This document shows, piece after piece, positions 7,763 through 16,265 of a DNA stretch of 64,000 nt. The notes below the pieces were generated by a model. The model made no database searches. It saw only the letters and a program-made list of their open reading frames with translations, and was not told the DNA's origin. The stretch's first letter is position 1. Each line of letters opens with the position of its first letter. The DNA lies in NCBI RefSeq assembly GCF_042682525.1, contig NZ_JBHUHP010000010.1:124001-188000 (forward strand), in the 5' to 3' direction. This DNA comes from Blastococcus_B deserti (GTDB lineage: Bacteria; Actinomycetota; Actinomycetes; Mycobacteriales; Geodermatophilaceae). The position numbers and the translations under genes were made by a program.

Positions 7763-8892
7763 CGCGTCTCCAGGGGGAGCCTGGCCCGGACGGCGAACCC
7801 GCCGGAGGGCAGGGGGCCCACCGTCAGCTCGCCGCCGAACACGGCGACCCGCTCCCGCATGCCGAGCAGCCCGTGGCCGCTGTCCCCGGTCGGGACGCCG
7901 CCGCGGCCGTCGTCGACCACCTCCACGACGACAGCGCCCGCGGGGAAGCGCACGCCGACGTGGACCGACGCCGGTCCAGCGTGCTTGATCACGTTGGTCA
8001 GCGACTCCTGCACGATCCGGAAGGCGCACAGGTCCACGCCGGGGCTGAGCACGGCGGGGGGCTCCTCGAGGTCGAGGGTCACGGGCACTCCCGCGGCCTC
8101 GGTGCTCCCGACCAGTTCGGGGATCCGTGCCAGCCCCGGCTGCGGGGCCAGCGGCACCCGGTCGTCGTCGTTCCGGAGCAGCCCCAGCATCCGGCGCAAC
8201 TCGGCGAGGGCCTCCCGGCCGGTGCGCTCCACCGTTCCGGCGACGCCCAGCGCCCGGGCCTGGTCCGGTGGCAGCATCCTGCGCAGTGCGCCGGCCTGCA
8301 TCACCATCACGCTGACCGAATGCGCGACGACGTCGTGCAGCTCGCGCGCGATGCGGTCGCGCTCGTCGGCGACGGCTGCCGCGGCGGCCCGCTGCTGCCG
8401 CTCCTCGGCCAGGCGGGCGCGCGTCTGCGCCGCCACCGCAGCCTCGACCCGGGCGCGGATCGAGGCGCCGGCCGCCCAGAAGGCCAGGCCGATGGCGCCG
8501 ATGAACACGTAGTCACCGATCGGCACGTCCTCGACGAGGGCGCCGCATCCCAGCATCACCAGACCCGCCGCGACGCCGCCGATCGCCGGGCGCAGCGGCC
8601 GGTGCGCGCCCACGGAGTAGAAGGCCGGGTAGAGGACGAGCGGCACGTGGAGGGCGTCGAGGTCCAGCCCGCGCCACTGCTGGACGAGGATGGCGCCGAG
8701 CACGACGACCAGCACGGTCACGGGAGTGCGCCGGCGCCAGGCCAGCGCGCCGGTCATGACGACGACGACCGGGTACTGCCACAGCGGGGTCGCGGGCTCC
8801 CTCGATGCGACTTCCACGACCCCGAGCACCGACACCGACGCGGCGATCGCCGGGTCGGCCCATCGCGGCCAGCGTTCCTGCACGCCGCTCAC
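7759..8892 (-). CDS. Two-component sensor histidine kinase (HisKA_3 type)
   Basis: 377 residues. The N-terminal half is membrane-embedded (several hydrophobic helices between residues 15 and 145) with no large outside domain, so it probably senses a membrane signal. The phosphorylated His is in IARELHDVVAHSVSVM. The HATPase_c region shows NVIKHAG (N box), DDGRGG and GHGLLGMRERV (G boxes). It is the cognate kinase of the overlapping LuxR-type regulator. GTG at 8890-8892 is chosen; the open frame further upstream runs through a dispersed repeat and has no family similarity. Confidence 0.9.
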   Translation of the reverse strand: MSGVQERWPRWADPAIAASVSVLGVVEVASREPATPLWQYPVVVVMTGALAWRRRTPVTVLVVVLGAILVQQWRGLDLDALHVPLVLYPAFYSVGAHRPLRPAIGGVAAGLVMLGCGALVEDVPIGDYVFIGAIGLAFWAAGASIRARVEAAVAAQTRARLAEERQQRAAAAAVADERDRIARELHDVVAHSVSVMVMQAGALRRMLPPDQARALGVAGTVERTGREALAELRRMLGLLRNDDDRVPLAPQPGLARIPELVGSTEAAGVPVTLDLEEPPAVLSPGVDLCAFRIVQESLTNVIKHAGPASVHVGVRFPAGAVVVEVVDDGRGGVPTGDSGHGLLGMRERVAVFGGELTVGPLPSGGFAVRARLPLETR

Positions 8893-8935
8893 GGCGCGGA
8901 ACGTACCGACCGCCGGACGCCGTGCACATCCTCCT

Positions 8936-9030
8936 GCGGGCCGGTGCTCGTCATCCTCGGGGACGACCTCCGGAACGGTTCCCGCGGCCGACGACGGCTG
9001 AGAGCCGGGGCCCCACTCTCGGTGCACCGA
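8936..9030. repeat. Diverged copy of the dispersed hairpin repeat
   Basis: This stretch has the same order of blocks as the 1031-1305 repeat: a GTC-ATCC-TC-GGGGACGAC hairpin-like start, then GGAACGGTTCC, and an end block GGGGCCCCACTCTCG that matches GGGCCCCACTCGCG. Translated in the shared frame it gives REWGPGS...VPEDDE against REWGPEG...RPEDDE at the first locus. It separates the sensor kinase from the divergent lipoprotein gene. Confidence 0.5.
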
Positions 9031-9050
9031 CCAGATCTCAGGAGGCCGAC

Positions 9051-9485
9051 ATGACACCGACCCGCGTCGCCCCGCTCGCCCTCGGCGCAGCCCTGGCGCT
9101 CACCCTGACCGCCTGCAGCGACGAGTCAGCCGGCAGGCAGCCGTCCGCCACGCCGGCGACCACCTCCGCCGGGGGCGGGGACGTCGACCGCTACTGCGAG
9201 TTGACCGCGGAGCTGGAAGCGCTGGGCGAGCAGATCTTCGCCGACGTACCGGAGGACGCCCCGCTGGAGGAGCACATGCGCCGGGAGCAGCAGCTCCTGG
9301 ACCAGGCGTCGGTCCAGCTCGACGAACTCGCCGAGGTGGCTCCCGACGAGATCCGCGCCGACGTCCTGGTGTTCCTCGATGACATGCGGGCACGGGCGGC
9401 GACCGGGCAGCAGCCGGACGCCGAGGCCGCGTTGGCCGCCGAGGACCGGATCCTGGCCTTCGAGGAGGAGCACTGCCGGCCCTGA
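9051..9485 (+). CDS. Small secreted lipoprotein of unknown function
   Basis: 144 residues. It has a clear lipoprotein signal: hydrophobic stretch LALGAALALTLTACS, with the lipobox LTAC placing the modified Cys at about residue 22. A Ser/Thr/Gly-rich linker follows, then an acidic mostly helical domain (EALGEQIFADVPEDAPLEEHM ... EEHC). Two further Cys (in RYCEL and EEHCRP) could form a disulfide bridge outside the cell. Ribosome site AGGAGG precedes the ATG. It is divergent from the sensor kinase, so it may be a target or partner of that system. No family recognised. Confidence 0.85.
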   Translation: MTPTRVAPLALGAALALTLTACSDESAGRQPSATPATTSAGGGDVDRYCELTAELEALGEQIFADVPEDAPLEEHMRREQQLLDQASVQLDELAEVAPDEIRADVLVFLDDMRARAATGQQPDAEAALAAEDRILAFEEEHCRP

Positions 9486-9516
9486 GCGGACCACCGGCGA
9501 CGGGTGACGGCCGCGG

Positions 9517-10992
9517 TCACCGCGTCCAGCCCCCGGCGCGGGGGAGCGCCGAGCGCCAGCGGACGTGCCGGCCGTCGTCCCGGGCGCCGTCGGTCGGCTC
9601 GAAACGCCGGTCCAGCGCCCAGGTCCGCGCCAGCTCCTCCGTGCTGCCCCACACGCCGGTGCCCAGCCCGGCGAGGAAGGCCGCACCGAGCGCCGTCGTC
9701 TCGGTCACCTCGGGACGGCGCACCGGGACGCCGAGCTGGTCGGCCTGCAGCTGCAGGAGCAGGTCGTTGGCGCTGGCGCCGCCGTCGGCCGAGAGCTCCG
9801 GCACCTCCAGCCCGGCCTCGTCGACCATCACGTCGACGACGTCGCGGACCTCGAACGCGATCGCCTCGAGCGTGGCCCGGGCCAGGTGCGCGCGCGTGGT
9901 CCCGCGGGTGATGCCGAGGATCGCGCCGCGGGCGTGCGGGTCCCAGTGCGGCGCCCCCATCCCGGTCAGGGCCGGGACGAACACGACCTCGCCGGAATCG
10001 GGCACCGTCCGTGCCAGGCCCTCGATCTCGGCGGCCGAGTCGATCAGTCCCAGCCCGTCGCGCAGCCACTGCACCGCCGCGCCCGTCACGAAGATCGCGC
10101 CCTCGAGGGCGTAGACCAGCCCGTCGCCGAGGTCCCAGGCGACCGTCGTGAGCAGGCCGGCGTCGGAGCGCACCGGCGTCGTCCCGGTGTTGGTGAGCAC
10201 GAACGAACCGGTGCCGTAGGTGCACTTGCTCATGCCGGGGGAGTAGCAGGCCTGCCCGAACAGGGCGGCCTGCTGGTCGCCGGCGATGCCGGCGATCGGC
10301 AGCGACAGGCCGAGGAACGCGTCGGGGTCGGTGGTGCCGACGACGCCGGAGCTGGGCACCAGCTCCGGCAGCGCCGACCGCGGGACGTCGAACAGCTCGC
10401 ACAGCTCGTCGGACCAGGCGCCCTTCTCCAGGTCGTAGAGCAGCGTGCGGCTGGCGTTGGTCGGGTCGGAGACGTGCGTGGCACCGCTGGTGAGCCGGGC
10501 GATCAGGTAGGAGTCCACCGTGCCGAGGGCCAGCGTGCCGTTCCGCACCCGCGACCACGTCCCCGGCTCGTGCTCGGCGAGCCACGCGAACTTCGTCCCG
10601 GTGAAGTAGGGGTCGAGGCGCAGCCCGGTGAGCTCGGCGACGCGGGCCTCGTGACCGGCGTCCCGGAGCCGGTCGCAGATCCCCGTCGTCCGCCGGTCCT
10701 GCCAGACGATCGCAGGCCGCGGGGAGTGCAGCGTGCGGCGGTCCCAGACGACCGCCGTCTCCCGCTGGTCGGTGATCCCGACGCAGGTCGGCTCCACCTC
10801 GGTGGCGGCCAGGGCCCCCCGGCAGGCCGCCACCGTCGCCGTCCAGATGTCGTCGGGCTCGTGCTCCACCCACCCGGGCCGGGGGAACAGCTGCGCGAAC
10901 TCGCGGTAGCCACGGGCCAGGACGTCGCCCTGCTCGCCCACGACCAGCGCGGTCACCCCGGTCGTTCCAGCATCGATCGCGAGAACCGGCAT
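9517..10992 (-). CDS. glpK: Glycerol kinase
   Basis: 491 residues, normal for the family. It is an FGGY kinase: the N-terminal phosphate-binding motif is DAGTTGVTALV (residues 6-16), the substrate-region signature includes TGTKFAWLAEH and GDQQAALFGQ, and the C-terminal adenosine motif is DGGASANDLLLQ. It converts glycerol to glycerol-3-phosphate in the cytoplasm. Start ATG gives the standard MPVLAIDAGTTG opening. No glpF or glpD lies next to it, so it stands alone; it is convergent with the lipoprotein gene. Confidence 0.92.
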   Translation of the reverse strand: MPVLAIDAGTTGVTALVVGEQGDVLARGYREFAQLFPRPGWVEHEPDDIWTATVAACRGALAATEVEPTCVGITDQRETAVVWDRRTLHSPRPAIVWQDRRTTGICDRLRDAGHEARVAELTGLRLDPYFTGTKFAWLAEHEPGTWSRVRNGTLALGTVDSYLIARLTSGATHVSDPTNASRTLLYDLEKGAWSDELCELFDVPRSALPELVPSSGVVGTTDPDAFLGLSLPIAGIAGDQQAALFGQACYSPGMSKCTYGTGSFVLTNTGTTPVRSDAGLLTTVAWDLGDGLVYALEGAIFVTGAAVQWLRDGLGLIDSAAEIEGLARTVPDSGEVVFVPALTGMGAPHWDPHARGAILGITRGTTRAHLARATLEAIAFEVRDVVDVMVDEAGLEVPELSADGGASANDLLLQLQADQLGVPVRRPEVTETTALGAAFLAGLGTGVWGSTEELARTWALDRRFEPTDGARDDGRHVRWRSALPRAGGWTR

Positions 10993-11082
10993 GAGGGGCA
11001 ACGTAGCCCGGCTCTCGGGGGAGAGCATCGCAGCGGCCGCGGAGTCGGGCCCGCCGACGGACCGGCGCCTACGGTGGCCTGC

Positions 11083-11574
11083 GTGCGGCGCTTCTTCTAC
11101 GACACGGAGTTCATCGAGGACGGCACCACCATCGACCTGGTGTCGATCGGCGTCGTCGACGAGACCGGGCGGGAGTTCTACGCGGTCAGCACCGAGTTCG
11201 ACGAGCGCAAGGCCATTCCGTGGGTGCGCCGCAACGTGCTCGACCAGCTGCCCCCGCCGGCGGACAGGGCGTGGCGCAGCCGGGAGCGCATCCGCGAGGA
11301 CCTCCTCGCCTTCCTCACCGGCCCGGGGGAGGAGATCGAGCTGTGGGCCTGGTTCGCCGCCTACGACCACGTCGCACTGGCCCAGCTGTGGGGGCCGATG
11401 CCCGCGCTGCCGCGGCCCATCCCGCGCTTCACCCGTGAACTGCGCCAGCGGTGGGACGACCTGGGGCAGCCGCCGCTGCCGGCGAAGCCCACGGGCACCC
11501 ACGACGCCCTGGTCGACGCCCGCTACAACCTGGCCCGCTGGCAGGCGATGGAGGCCGCTCGTCGCTCAGCGTGA
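11083..11574 (+). CDS. Polyadenylate-specific 3'-exoribonuclease AS (RNase AS, Rv2179c-like)
   Basis: 163 residues; the mycobacterial enzyme has about 168. DEDDh catalytic residues are visible: Asp and Glu in YDTEFIEDG, Asp in AAYDHVAL, and His/Asp in GTHDALVDARYN. The family trims adenylate-rich RNA 3' ends. The gene appears leaderless: a TACGGT box at 11070-11075 lies 7 bases before the GTG at 11083. In mycobacteria it is next to the DAHP synthase gene; here DAHP synthase lies 4.7 kb away on the same strand. Confidence 0.88.
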   Translation: MRRFFYDTEFIEDGTTIDLVSIGVVDETGREFYAVSTEFDERKAIPWVRRNVLDQLPPPADRAWRSRERIREDLLAFLTGPGEEIELWAWFAAYDHVALAQLWGPMPALPRPIPRFTRELRQRWDDLGQPPLPAKPTGTHDALVDARYNLARWQAMEAARRSA

Positions 11575-11642
11575 CCGTGCGCTGGTGGGGGAGACCGGGC
11601 CGACGTCACCACCACCAGCGCACGCCGGCGCACCGGGGCCGG

Positions 11643-12035
11643 TCAGCCGGAGAGCACCGCCTGGGTCTGGGTGACCTGCGCGACCCGCCGTCCGTCGTCG
11701 TCGGTGACCTCCACCGACACCACGACGAAGGACCGGCCCGTGTGCAGCGGGCGGGCGGTCGCGTGTGCGGCGCCCCCGCGTACGGCGCGCATCAACGACG
11801 CCGAGGAGGCGACCGTCGACGTCGACGCCCCTTCGGGAAGGTTGAGGAAGGCGCACGCCGCCCCCACCGTGTCCGCGAGGGTCATCAGCGCCCCGCCGTG
11901 CAGCACGCCGCCGGCCGTGCAGCGGTCGGGACTCCACGGCAGCCGACCGGTCACCTCGGTCGGGTCCGCGCGGTCGAGGACGATCCCGGTCGCGACGGCG
12001 AACGGCATGGCGGCGAGCAGGTGGGCGGGGTCCAC
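11643..12035 (-). CDS. PaaI-type hotdog thioesterase
   Basis: 130 residues, single hotdog domain. The helix signature GGVLHGGALMTLADTVGAACA carries the usual HGG and Asp residues of PaaI/YdiI-type acyl-CoA thioesterases. The acyl substrate cannot be told from the sequence. Start GTG at 12033-12035 gives VDPAHLLAAMPF; the open frame upstream has no similarity and runs through a terminator-like hairpin. It is convergent with the RNase AS gene. Confidence 0.85.
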   Translation of the reverse strand: MDPAHLLAAMPFAVATGIVLDRADPTEVTGRLPWSPDRCTAGGVLHGGALMTLADTVGAACAFLNLPEGASTSTVASSASLMRAVRGGAAHATARPLHTGRSFVVVSVEVTDDDGRRVAQVTQTQAVLSG

Positions 12036-12071
12036 GGCCCCATCCTGGCCGCTGCACCGTGGCCCCGCCCC

Positions 12072-12115
12072 GGGGCCCGCCCTGAGCGTGCGACGGGTGG
12101 GGTGGGCGGGACCCC
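12072..12115 (-). terminator. Hairpin downstream of the chemoreceptor gene
   Basis: GGGGCCCGCCC (12072-12082) can pair with GGGCGGGACCCC (12104-12115), leaving a ~21-base loop with one imperfect pair. It lies just after the chemoreceptor stop at 12118 and before the thioesterase start, so it most likely ends the chemoreceptor transcript. A GGACCC/GGGTCC core also occurs near the glyA terminator. Confidence 0.5.
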
Positions 12116-12117
12116 TC

Positions 12118-14268
12118 TCAGACCGTGAAGACCCCCAGCAGGCGGTTGAGGTCACCGGACAGGGCATCGAGCTCGCGGGCCGCGGTGCGGGCACGCTGCA
12201 CGTCGGCGGCGCTGTCGTCGGCGTCCCGGCTCACGGCCGTGAGGGTCGTGGTCACGCTGCCCGCGCCGTCGGCGGCGGCGGCCACGCTCCGGGTCAGCTC
12301 GCTGGTCGTCGCCGTCTGCTCCTCGACGGCGCTGGCGATCGTCGTCTGGTGGTCGTTGATCGTGCGGACCACCTCGGCGATCTGGGCGATCGCGCGCACC
12401 GCGGCCGAGGTCTCGGCCTGGATGCCCTGCACCCGCTGGGCGATCTCCTCGCTCGCCTTGCCGGCTTCCTGGGCCAGCTCCTTCACCTCGTTGGCGACGA
12501 CGGCGAAGCCCTTGCCCGCGTCACCGGCGCGCGCGGCCTCGATCGTCGCGTTGAGGGCGAGCAGGTTGGTCTGCTCGGCCACGCCCGAGATCACCTTCAC
12601 CACGTCACCGATCTCGGCCGAGCTGGTTCCGAGGGCGGCGATGGTGGTCTCGGTGCGCTGGGCGAGCTCGGCGGCCTGCCGGCCCACCTCGGCCGCCTCG
12701 GTGGCGCTCCGGGCGATCTCGGAGATCGACGCGCCCATCTCCTCCGCACCCGCGGCCGCGGACGTGACGCTCGAGCTGATCTCGGCCGCCGAGGAGTGCG
12801 CGCCCTGTGCCTGGTCGCGGCTGCGCGCCGCCCGCTCGGCCAGCCCGTCCGCGACGGTGGCCACGCCGGCCGCGGAGGAGGCGACCTCCTGAGCGCACCG
12901 GCCGACGTCGCGGATGGTGCCGGCGACCTTGTCGACGAAGCGGTTGAACGCCGCGGACAGCTGGCCGACCTCGTCCGAGCGGGAGTCGTCCATCCGCTGG
13001 GTCAGGTCGCCCTCCCCGTCGGCGATCTCGGCCATGCGGTCGCGCAGGTGCTCCAGGGGCCCGGTCAGCCGGCGGCCGACCCAGTACGCGAGCAGCCCGC
13101 CGAGGACGCCGATGACGCAGGCGGCCACGACCAGCGCCAGCAGCATCGAGGAGCGCCCGTCGTCCATGGAGTCGACCGGCCCCCAGTAGTCGGCGTCGCG
13201 GGCGACGGTGGCGATCACCCAGTCCCACGGGGCGTAGTAGGTGAGGCGCACGGTCGTCGCGCCCGCCTCCGGGTCCACGTACCGCACGGTCGCCTGCTCG
13301 CCGGCCTGGAGGCCGACGGCCGCCTCGACCATCTGCTGCACGTAGGGCGTGCCCTCGGCGTCGGTGGCCTCGAGCAGGTTCTCGCCGTCGCGCGCGCCGT
13401 CAGGGCTGACGAGGACGGTGCCGGCCCGGTCGCCGGTGCCGCCCAACACCTCGACGTGCCCGTTCTGCCCGACGACGGTGGCATCGAGGCTCTCCCGCAG
13501 CGCGGGCAGGTTCTCCTGCTTCTGGCCCACGTAGAGCATGCCGACGACGTCACCGGCGGGGCCGGTCAGCGGGGCGTAGGCGGAGACGTACCAGGAGTCG
13601 ACGACGAAGGCGTTGCCGCGGTACACCTGCCCGCCGCTGACCGCCGACGCCACGGGGTTGGGCCGGCCGTCGGGGTTGACGGCAGGGATGTAGGTGCCGA
13701 TCGCGCGGGCACCGGAGGCGGCCTGGACGTTGGTCGCCACACGCAGGAAGTTGCCCTCGGGGGTCTTCTGGAAGATCGTCGCGGTGCCGCCGACCATGGC
13801 CTTGATCTGGTCGACGACCGGCGTCGGGACGGCGGCGTCGCTGTTCTGGCCGAGCCACGTGCCGCCGGCCAGCACCCGGGGAAGGGCGATCGGGGTGACC
13901 TCACCCGTCAGCTGGTTCTTCGCCTCCCAGGTGACCAGACCCTTGCGCGGCTCGTCGAGCGTGAACCCGCCCGCCTGGGCCAGCACGTACTGGGCGACGG
14001 CGAGGTCGGAGTCGACCTTCGCGGCCGTCGACGCGCCCTGGGTGGAGACCACGTCGTGCACCCCGGCGGCGGTGCGGGAGACGTCCTCCTCGACGAGCGC
14101 CCACACGTCGGCCTCGGCATCGTCGGCGAACCGGCCGCTCTGCCAGGCGCTGACCCCGCCCATGGCGACCCCCGTCACGGCGACGCTCGCCACCGCCAGC
14201 GCGACCACCTTGGTCCTGATGCCCCAGGCCGTAGGGTTCGCCCAGGTGGGCATCGTCGTCCAGCGCAT
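12118..14268 (-). CDS. Methyl-accepting chemotaxis protein with Cache_3-Cache_2 sensor
   Basis: 716 residues. TM1 is about residues 18-42. A ~320-residue outside sensor follows, with the Cache_3/Cache_2 fusion pattern (EAKNQLTGEVTPIALPR, LGQNSDAAVPTPVVDQIK, GTYIPAVNPDG). TM2 is about residues 373-396 (SSMLLALVVAACVIGVLG), then HAMP and a cytoplasmic signalling coiled coil with the hairpin tip AGKGFAVVANEVKELA near residue 585. No CheR-binding pentapeptide ends the protein. The sensor suggests small organic acids as ligands. ATG at 14266-14268 follows GAGGGACCC. No che or flagellar gene lies in the window, so it is an orphan receptor here. Confidence 0.92.
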   Translation of the reverse strand: MRWTTMPTWANPTAWGIRTKVVALAVASVAVTGVAMGGVSAWQSGRFADDAEADVWALVEEDVSRTAAGVHDVVSTQGASTAAKVDSDLAVAQYVLAQAGGFTLDEPRKGLVTWEAKNQLTGEVTPIALPRVLAGGTWLGQNSDAAVPTPVVDQIKAMVGGTATIFQKTPEGNFLRVATNVQAASGARAIGTYIPAVNPDGRPNPVASAVSGGQVYRGNAFVVDSWYVSAYAPLTGPAGDVVGMLYVGQKQENLPALRESLDATVVGQNGHVEVLGGTGDRAGTVLVSPDGARDGENLLEATDAEGTPYVQQMVEAAVGLQAGEQATVRYVDPEAGATTVRLTYYAPWDWVIATVARDADYWGPVDSMDDGRSSMLLALVVAACVIGVLGGLLAYWVGRRLTGPLEHLRDRMAEIADGEGDLTQRMDDSRSDEVGQLSAAFNRFVDKVAGTIRDVGRCAQEVASSAAGVATVADGLAERAARSRDQAQGAHSSAAEISSSVTSAAAGAEEMGASISEIARSATEAAEVGRQAAELAQRTETTIAALGTSSAEIGDVVKVISGVAEQTNLLALNATIEAARAGDAGKGFAVVANEVKELAQEAGKASEEIAQRVQGIQAETSAAVRAIAQIAEVVRTINDHQTTIASAVEEQTATTSELTRSVAAAADGAGSVTTTLTAVSRDADDSAADVQRARTAARELDALSGDLNRLLGVFTV

Positions 14269-14408
14269 GTCGGGTCCCTCGTCTCGAGTCCTGCTGTCCC
14301 TCCCTTCCTCGGCAGGCCAGTGGTGGGCCGGCACGCGGGCACCGGGTTCGTGACCACACCGACATGTTGGAACGGCTACACGGAAACCCCTCGCCGGCGT
14401 GGGACAGC

Positions 14409-15134
14409 TCAGGGCAGCAGGTGCGACCAGTCGCCGGGGTGGGTGCGCAGGTGCTCGGCCACGGTCCGCGCCGGGCGCCCGGTGAGCCAGGGGACGACGT
14501 CGCCGACCTGCGCGAGCTCGCCCGCGGCTATGGCCAGGTAGCTGCTCACCCACCCCTCGATCTCCCAGTCGGGGTGCCCGGACGGACGACGGGTGGGCGA
14601 CGTCCTCCCGGGACACGAACCCGGTCCGCCCCTGCCCGGCCGGCGCCGCGATCACCGCGCGGCCGTCCTCGCGGACGGCGAAGAACGGCACGAAGTCCGC
14701 GCACATGCTGTGCCGCAGGAAGGTGTTCCGGACGCCGGTGGCGGCGATGGACGCCTCCGTGGCACGGCCACCCTTCAGGGCCCGCGCCGAGCGTGCGAGG
14801 CGCGGGGGGAAGGGTGGTCCTCCTGGAGACGATCCGCTCGACCCCCGCCGCGGCTGCCGCCTCCACCGCGGTGAGGTGCTGGCGCAGCCGGTCCCCGGCT
14901 TCCGCGGCCGACACCAGGTAGAGGGTCTGCACGCCGGCCAGCGCGGCCCGCAGTCCCTCCCCGTCCGCGTAGTCCCCGGGGGTTCTCCACGACGCGGGCG
15001 CCGTCGAGCCGCGGCGCCCGCGTGGCGTCGCGGACGACGAGCCGGAGCGACACCTCCGACCTCCCGGCGAGCCGCGCGACGACCCGCCCGCCGACGGCGC
15101 CGGTGGCACCGGTGACGGCGATCACGCGTTGCAT
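14409..15134 (-). pseudogene. Decayed NmrA-like NAD(P)-binding reductase
   Basis: The start is intact (MQRVIAVTGATGAVGGRVVARL, with the nucleotide loop), and then the match hops between reading frames. A shift at a CCCCCGGGG run near 14975-14985 moves to PGDYADGEGLRAALAGVQTL. The piece after GVERIVS is garbled. Another frame gives MCADFVPFFAVREDGRAVIAA...FVSREDVA, and after a further shift HPDWEIEGWVSSYLAIAAGELAQVGD runs to a stop at 14409. Between REDVA and HPDWEIE some 80-100 residues of the normal protein are missing. Several lesions plus a large internal deletion mean true decay rather than a single sequencing error. Confidence 0.8.
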
Positions 15135-15211
15135 ACGACTACGGCCCTCACCTGCGGCATCATGACGCCGTCCAACCACGTGAGGCCCCGACTCCTTCCG
15201 GAGGAACAGCA

Positions 15212-16237
15212 ATGCGGATCGGCATCCTGACCGGCGGCGGTGACTGCCCGGGGCTCAACGCCGTCATCCGGGCGGTGGTCCGCAAGGGCATCGGTGAGCA
15301 CGGCGACGAGATCGTCGGCTTCCGCGACGGCTGGCGCGGGGTGCTGGAGGGCGACACCGTGCACATGGACCTCGGCTCGGTGCGGGGGATCCTGCCCCGG
15401 GGCGGCACCGTCCTGGGCACCTCCCGCACGAACCCGTACTCCGTCGACGGCGGGCCCGAGCGCCTGCTCGCCGCGCTGGAGGAGCACCGCATCGACGCGC
15501 TGGTGCCGATCGGCGGCGAGGACACCCTGGGCGTGGCGACCAGGCTCGCCGAGGCCGGGGTCCGCGTGGTCGGCGTGCCGAAGACCATCGACAACGACCT
15601 GGACGCCACCGACTACACCTTCGGCTTCGACACCGCCGTCGGCGTCGCGATGGAGGCCATCGACCGGCTGCACACCACCGGGGACAGCCACCACCGCACC
15701 CTGGTCGTGGAGGTGATGGGGCGTCACGCCGGCTGGATCGCGCTGCACGCGGGGATGGCCGGCGGCGCCAACGTGATCCTCATCCCGGAGAAGCCCTTCG
15801 ACGTCGACGGCGTCGTGGCGCACTGCCGGCACCGTTTCGGGTCCGGGTACTCGCCGATCGTCGTGGTCTCCGAGGGGGCCAAGCCCAAGGACGGCGAGCT
15901 CATCCTGTCGACGGGGGAGAAGGACGCCTTCGGGCACGTCCGCCTGGGCGGGATCGGTGCCGCGCTGGCGTCGCTGATCGAGGAGCGCACCGGCCGTGAG
16001 GCGCGGGCCGTCGTCCTCGGGCACATCCAGCGCGGCGGCACCCCGTCGCCGTTCGACCGCGTCCTCGCCACGCGGTTCGGGCTGGCCGCCGTCGACGCCG
16101 TCCACGACGGGCAGTCGGGCGTCATGGTGGCCCTGCGCGGCACCGACATCGTGCGGGTGCCGCTGAGCGCGGCGACCGCCCGGCTCAAGCTGGTCCCACC
16201 GGAGCGCTACGCCGAGGCGGAGGTCTTCTTCGGGTGA
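15212..16237 (+). CDS. 6-phosphofructokinase, probably pyrophosphate-dependent type
   Basis: 341 residues, PFK-A superfamily. Motifs are ILTGGGDCPGLNA (phosphate loop), PIGGEDTLGVA, GVPKTIDNDL with the catalytic TIDND, and EVMGRHAGWIA. The residues matching E. coli Gly104 and Gly124 are Asp (in GGEDT) and Lys (in PKTIDND). Known pyrophosphate-using enzymes of the Amycolatopsis type carry exactly this Asp/Lys pair, whereas ATP enzymes keep Gly at the first position. It would therefore phosphorylate fructose-6-phosphate with PPi, reversibly; this is inference. A strong ribosome site (GGAGGAACAGCA) precedes the ATG. It is divergent from the decayed NmrA gene. Confidence 0.9.
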   Translation: MRIGILTGGGDCPGLNAVIRAVVRKGIGEHGDEIVGFRDGWRGVLEGDTVHMDLGSVRGILPRGGTVLGTSRTNPYSVDGGPERLLAALEEHRIDALVPIGGEDTLGVATRLAEAGVRVVGVPKTIDNDLDATDYTFGFDTAVGVAMEAIDRLHTTGDSHHRTLVVEVMGRHAGWIALHAGMAGGANVILIPEKPFDVDGVVAHCRHRFGSGYSPIVVVSEGAKPKDGELILSTGEKDAFGHVRLGGIGAALASLIEERTGREARAVVLGHIQRGGTPSPFDRVLATRFGLAAVDAVHDGQSGVMVALRGTDIVRVPLSAATARLKLVPPERYAEAEVFFG

Positions 16238-16265
16238 TGGGCCCGCGCGCCGTACCCTCGACGGC

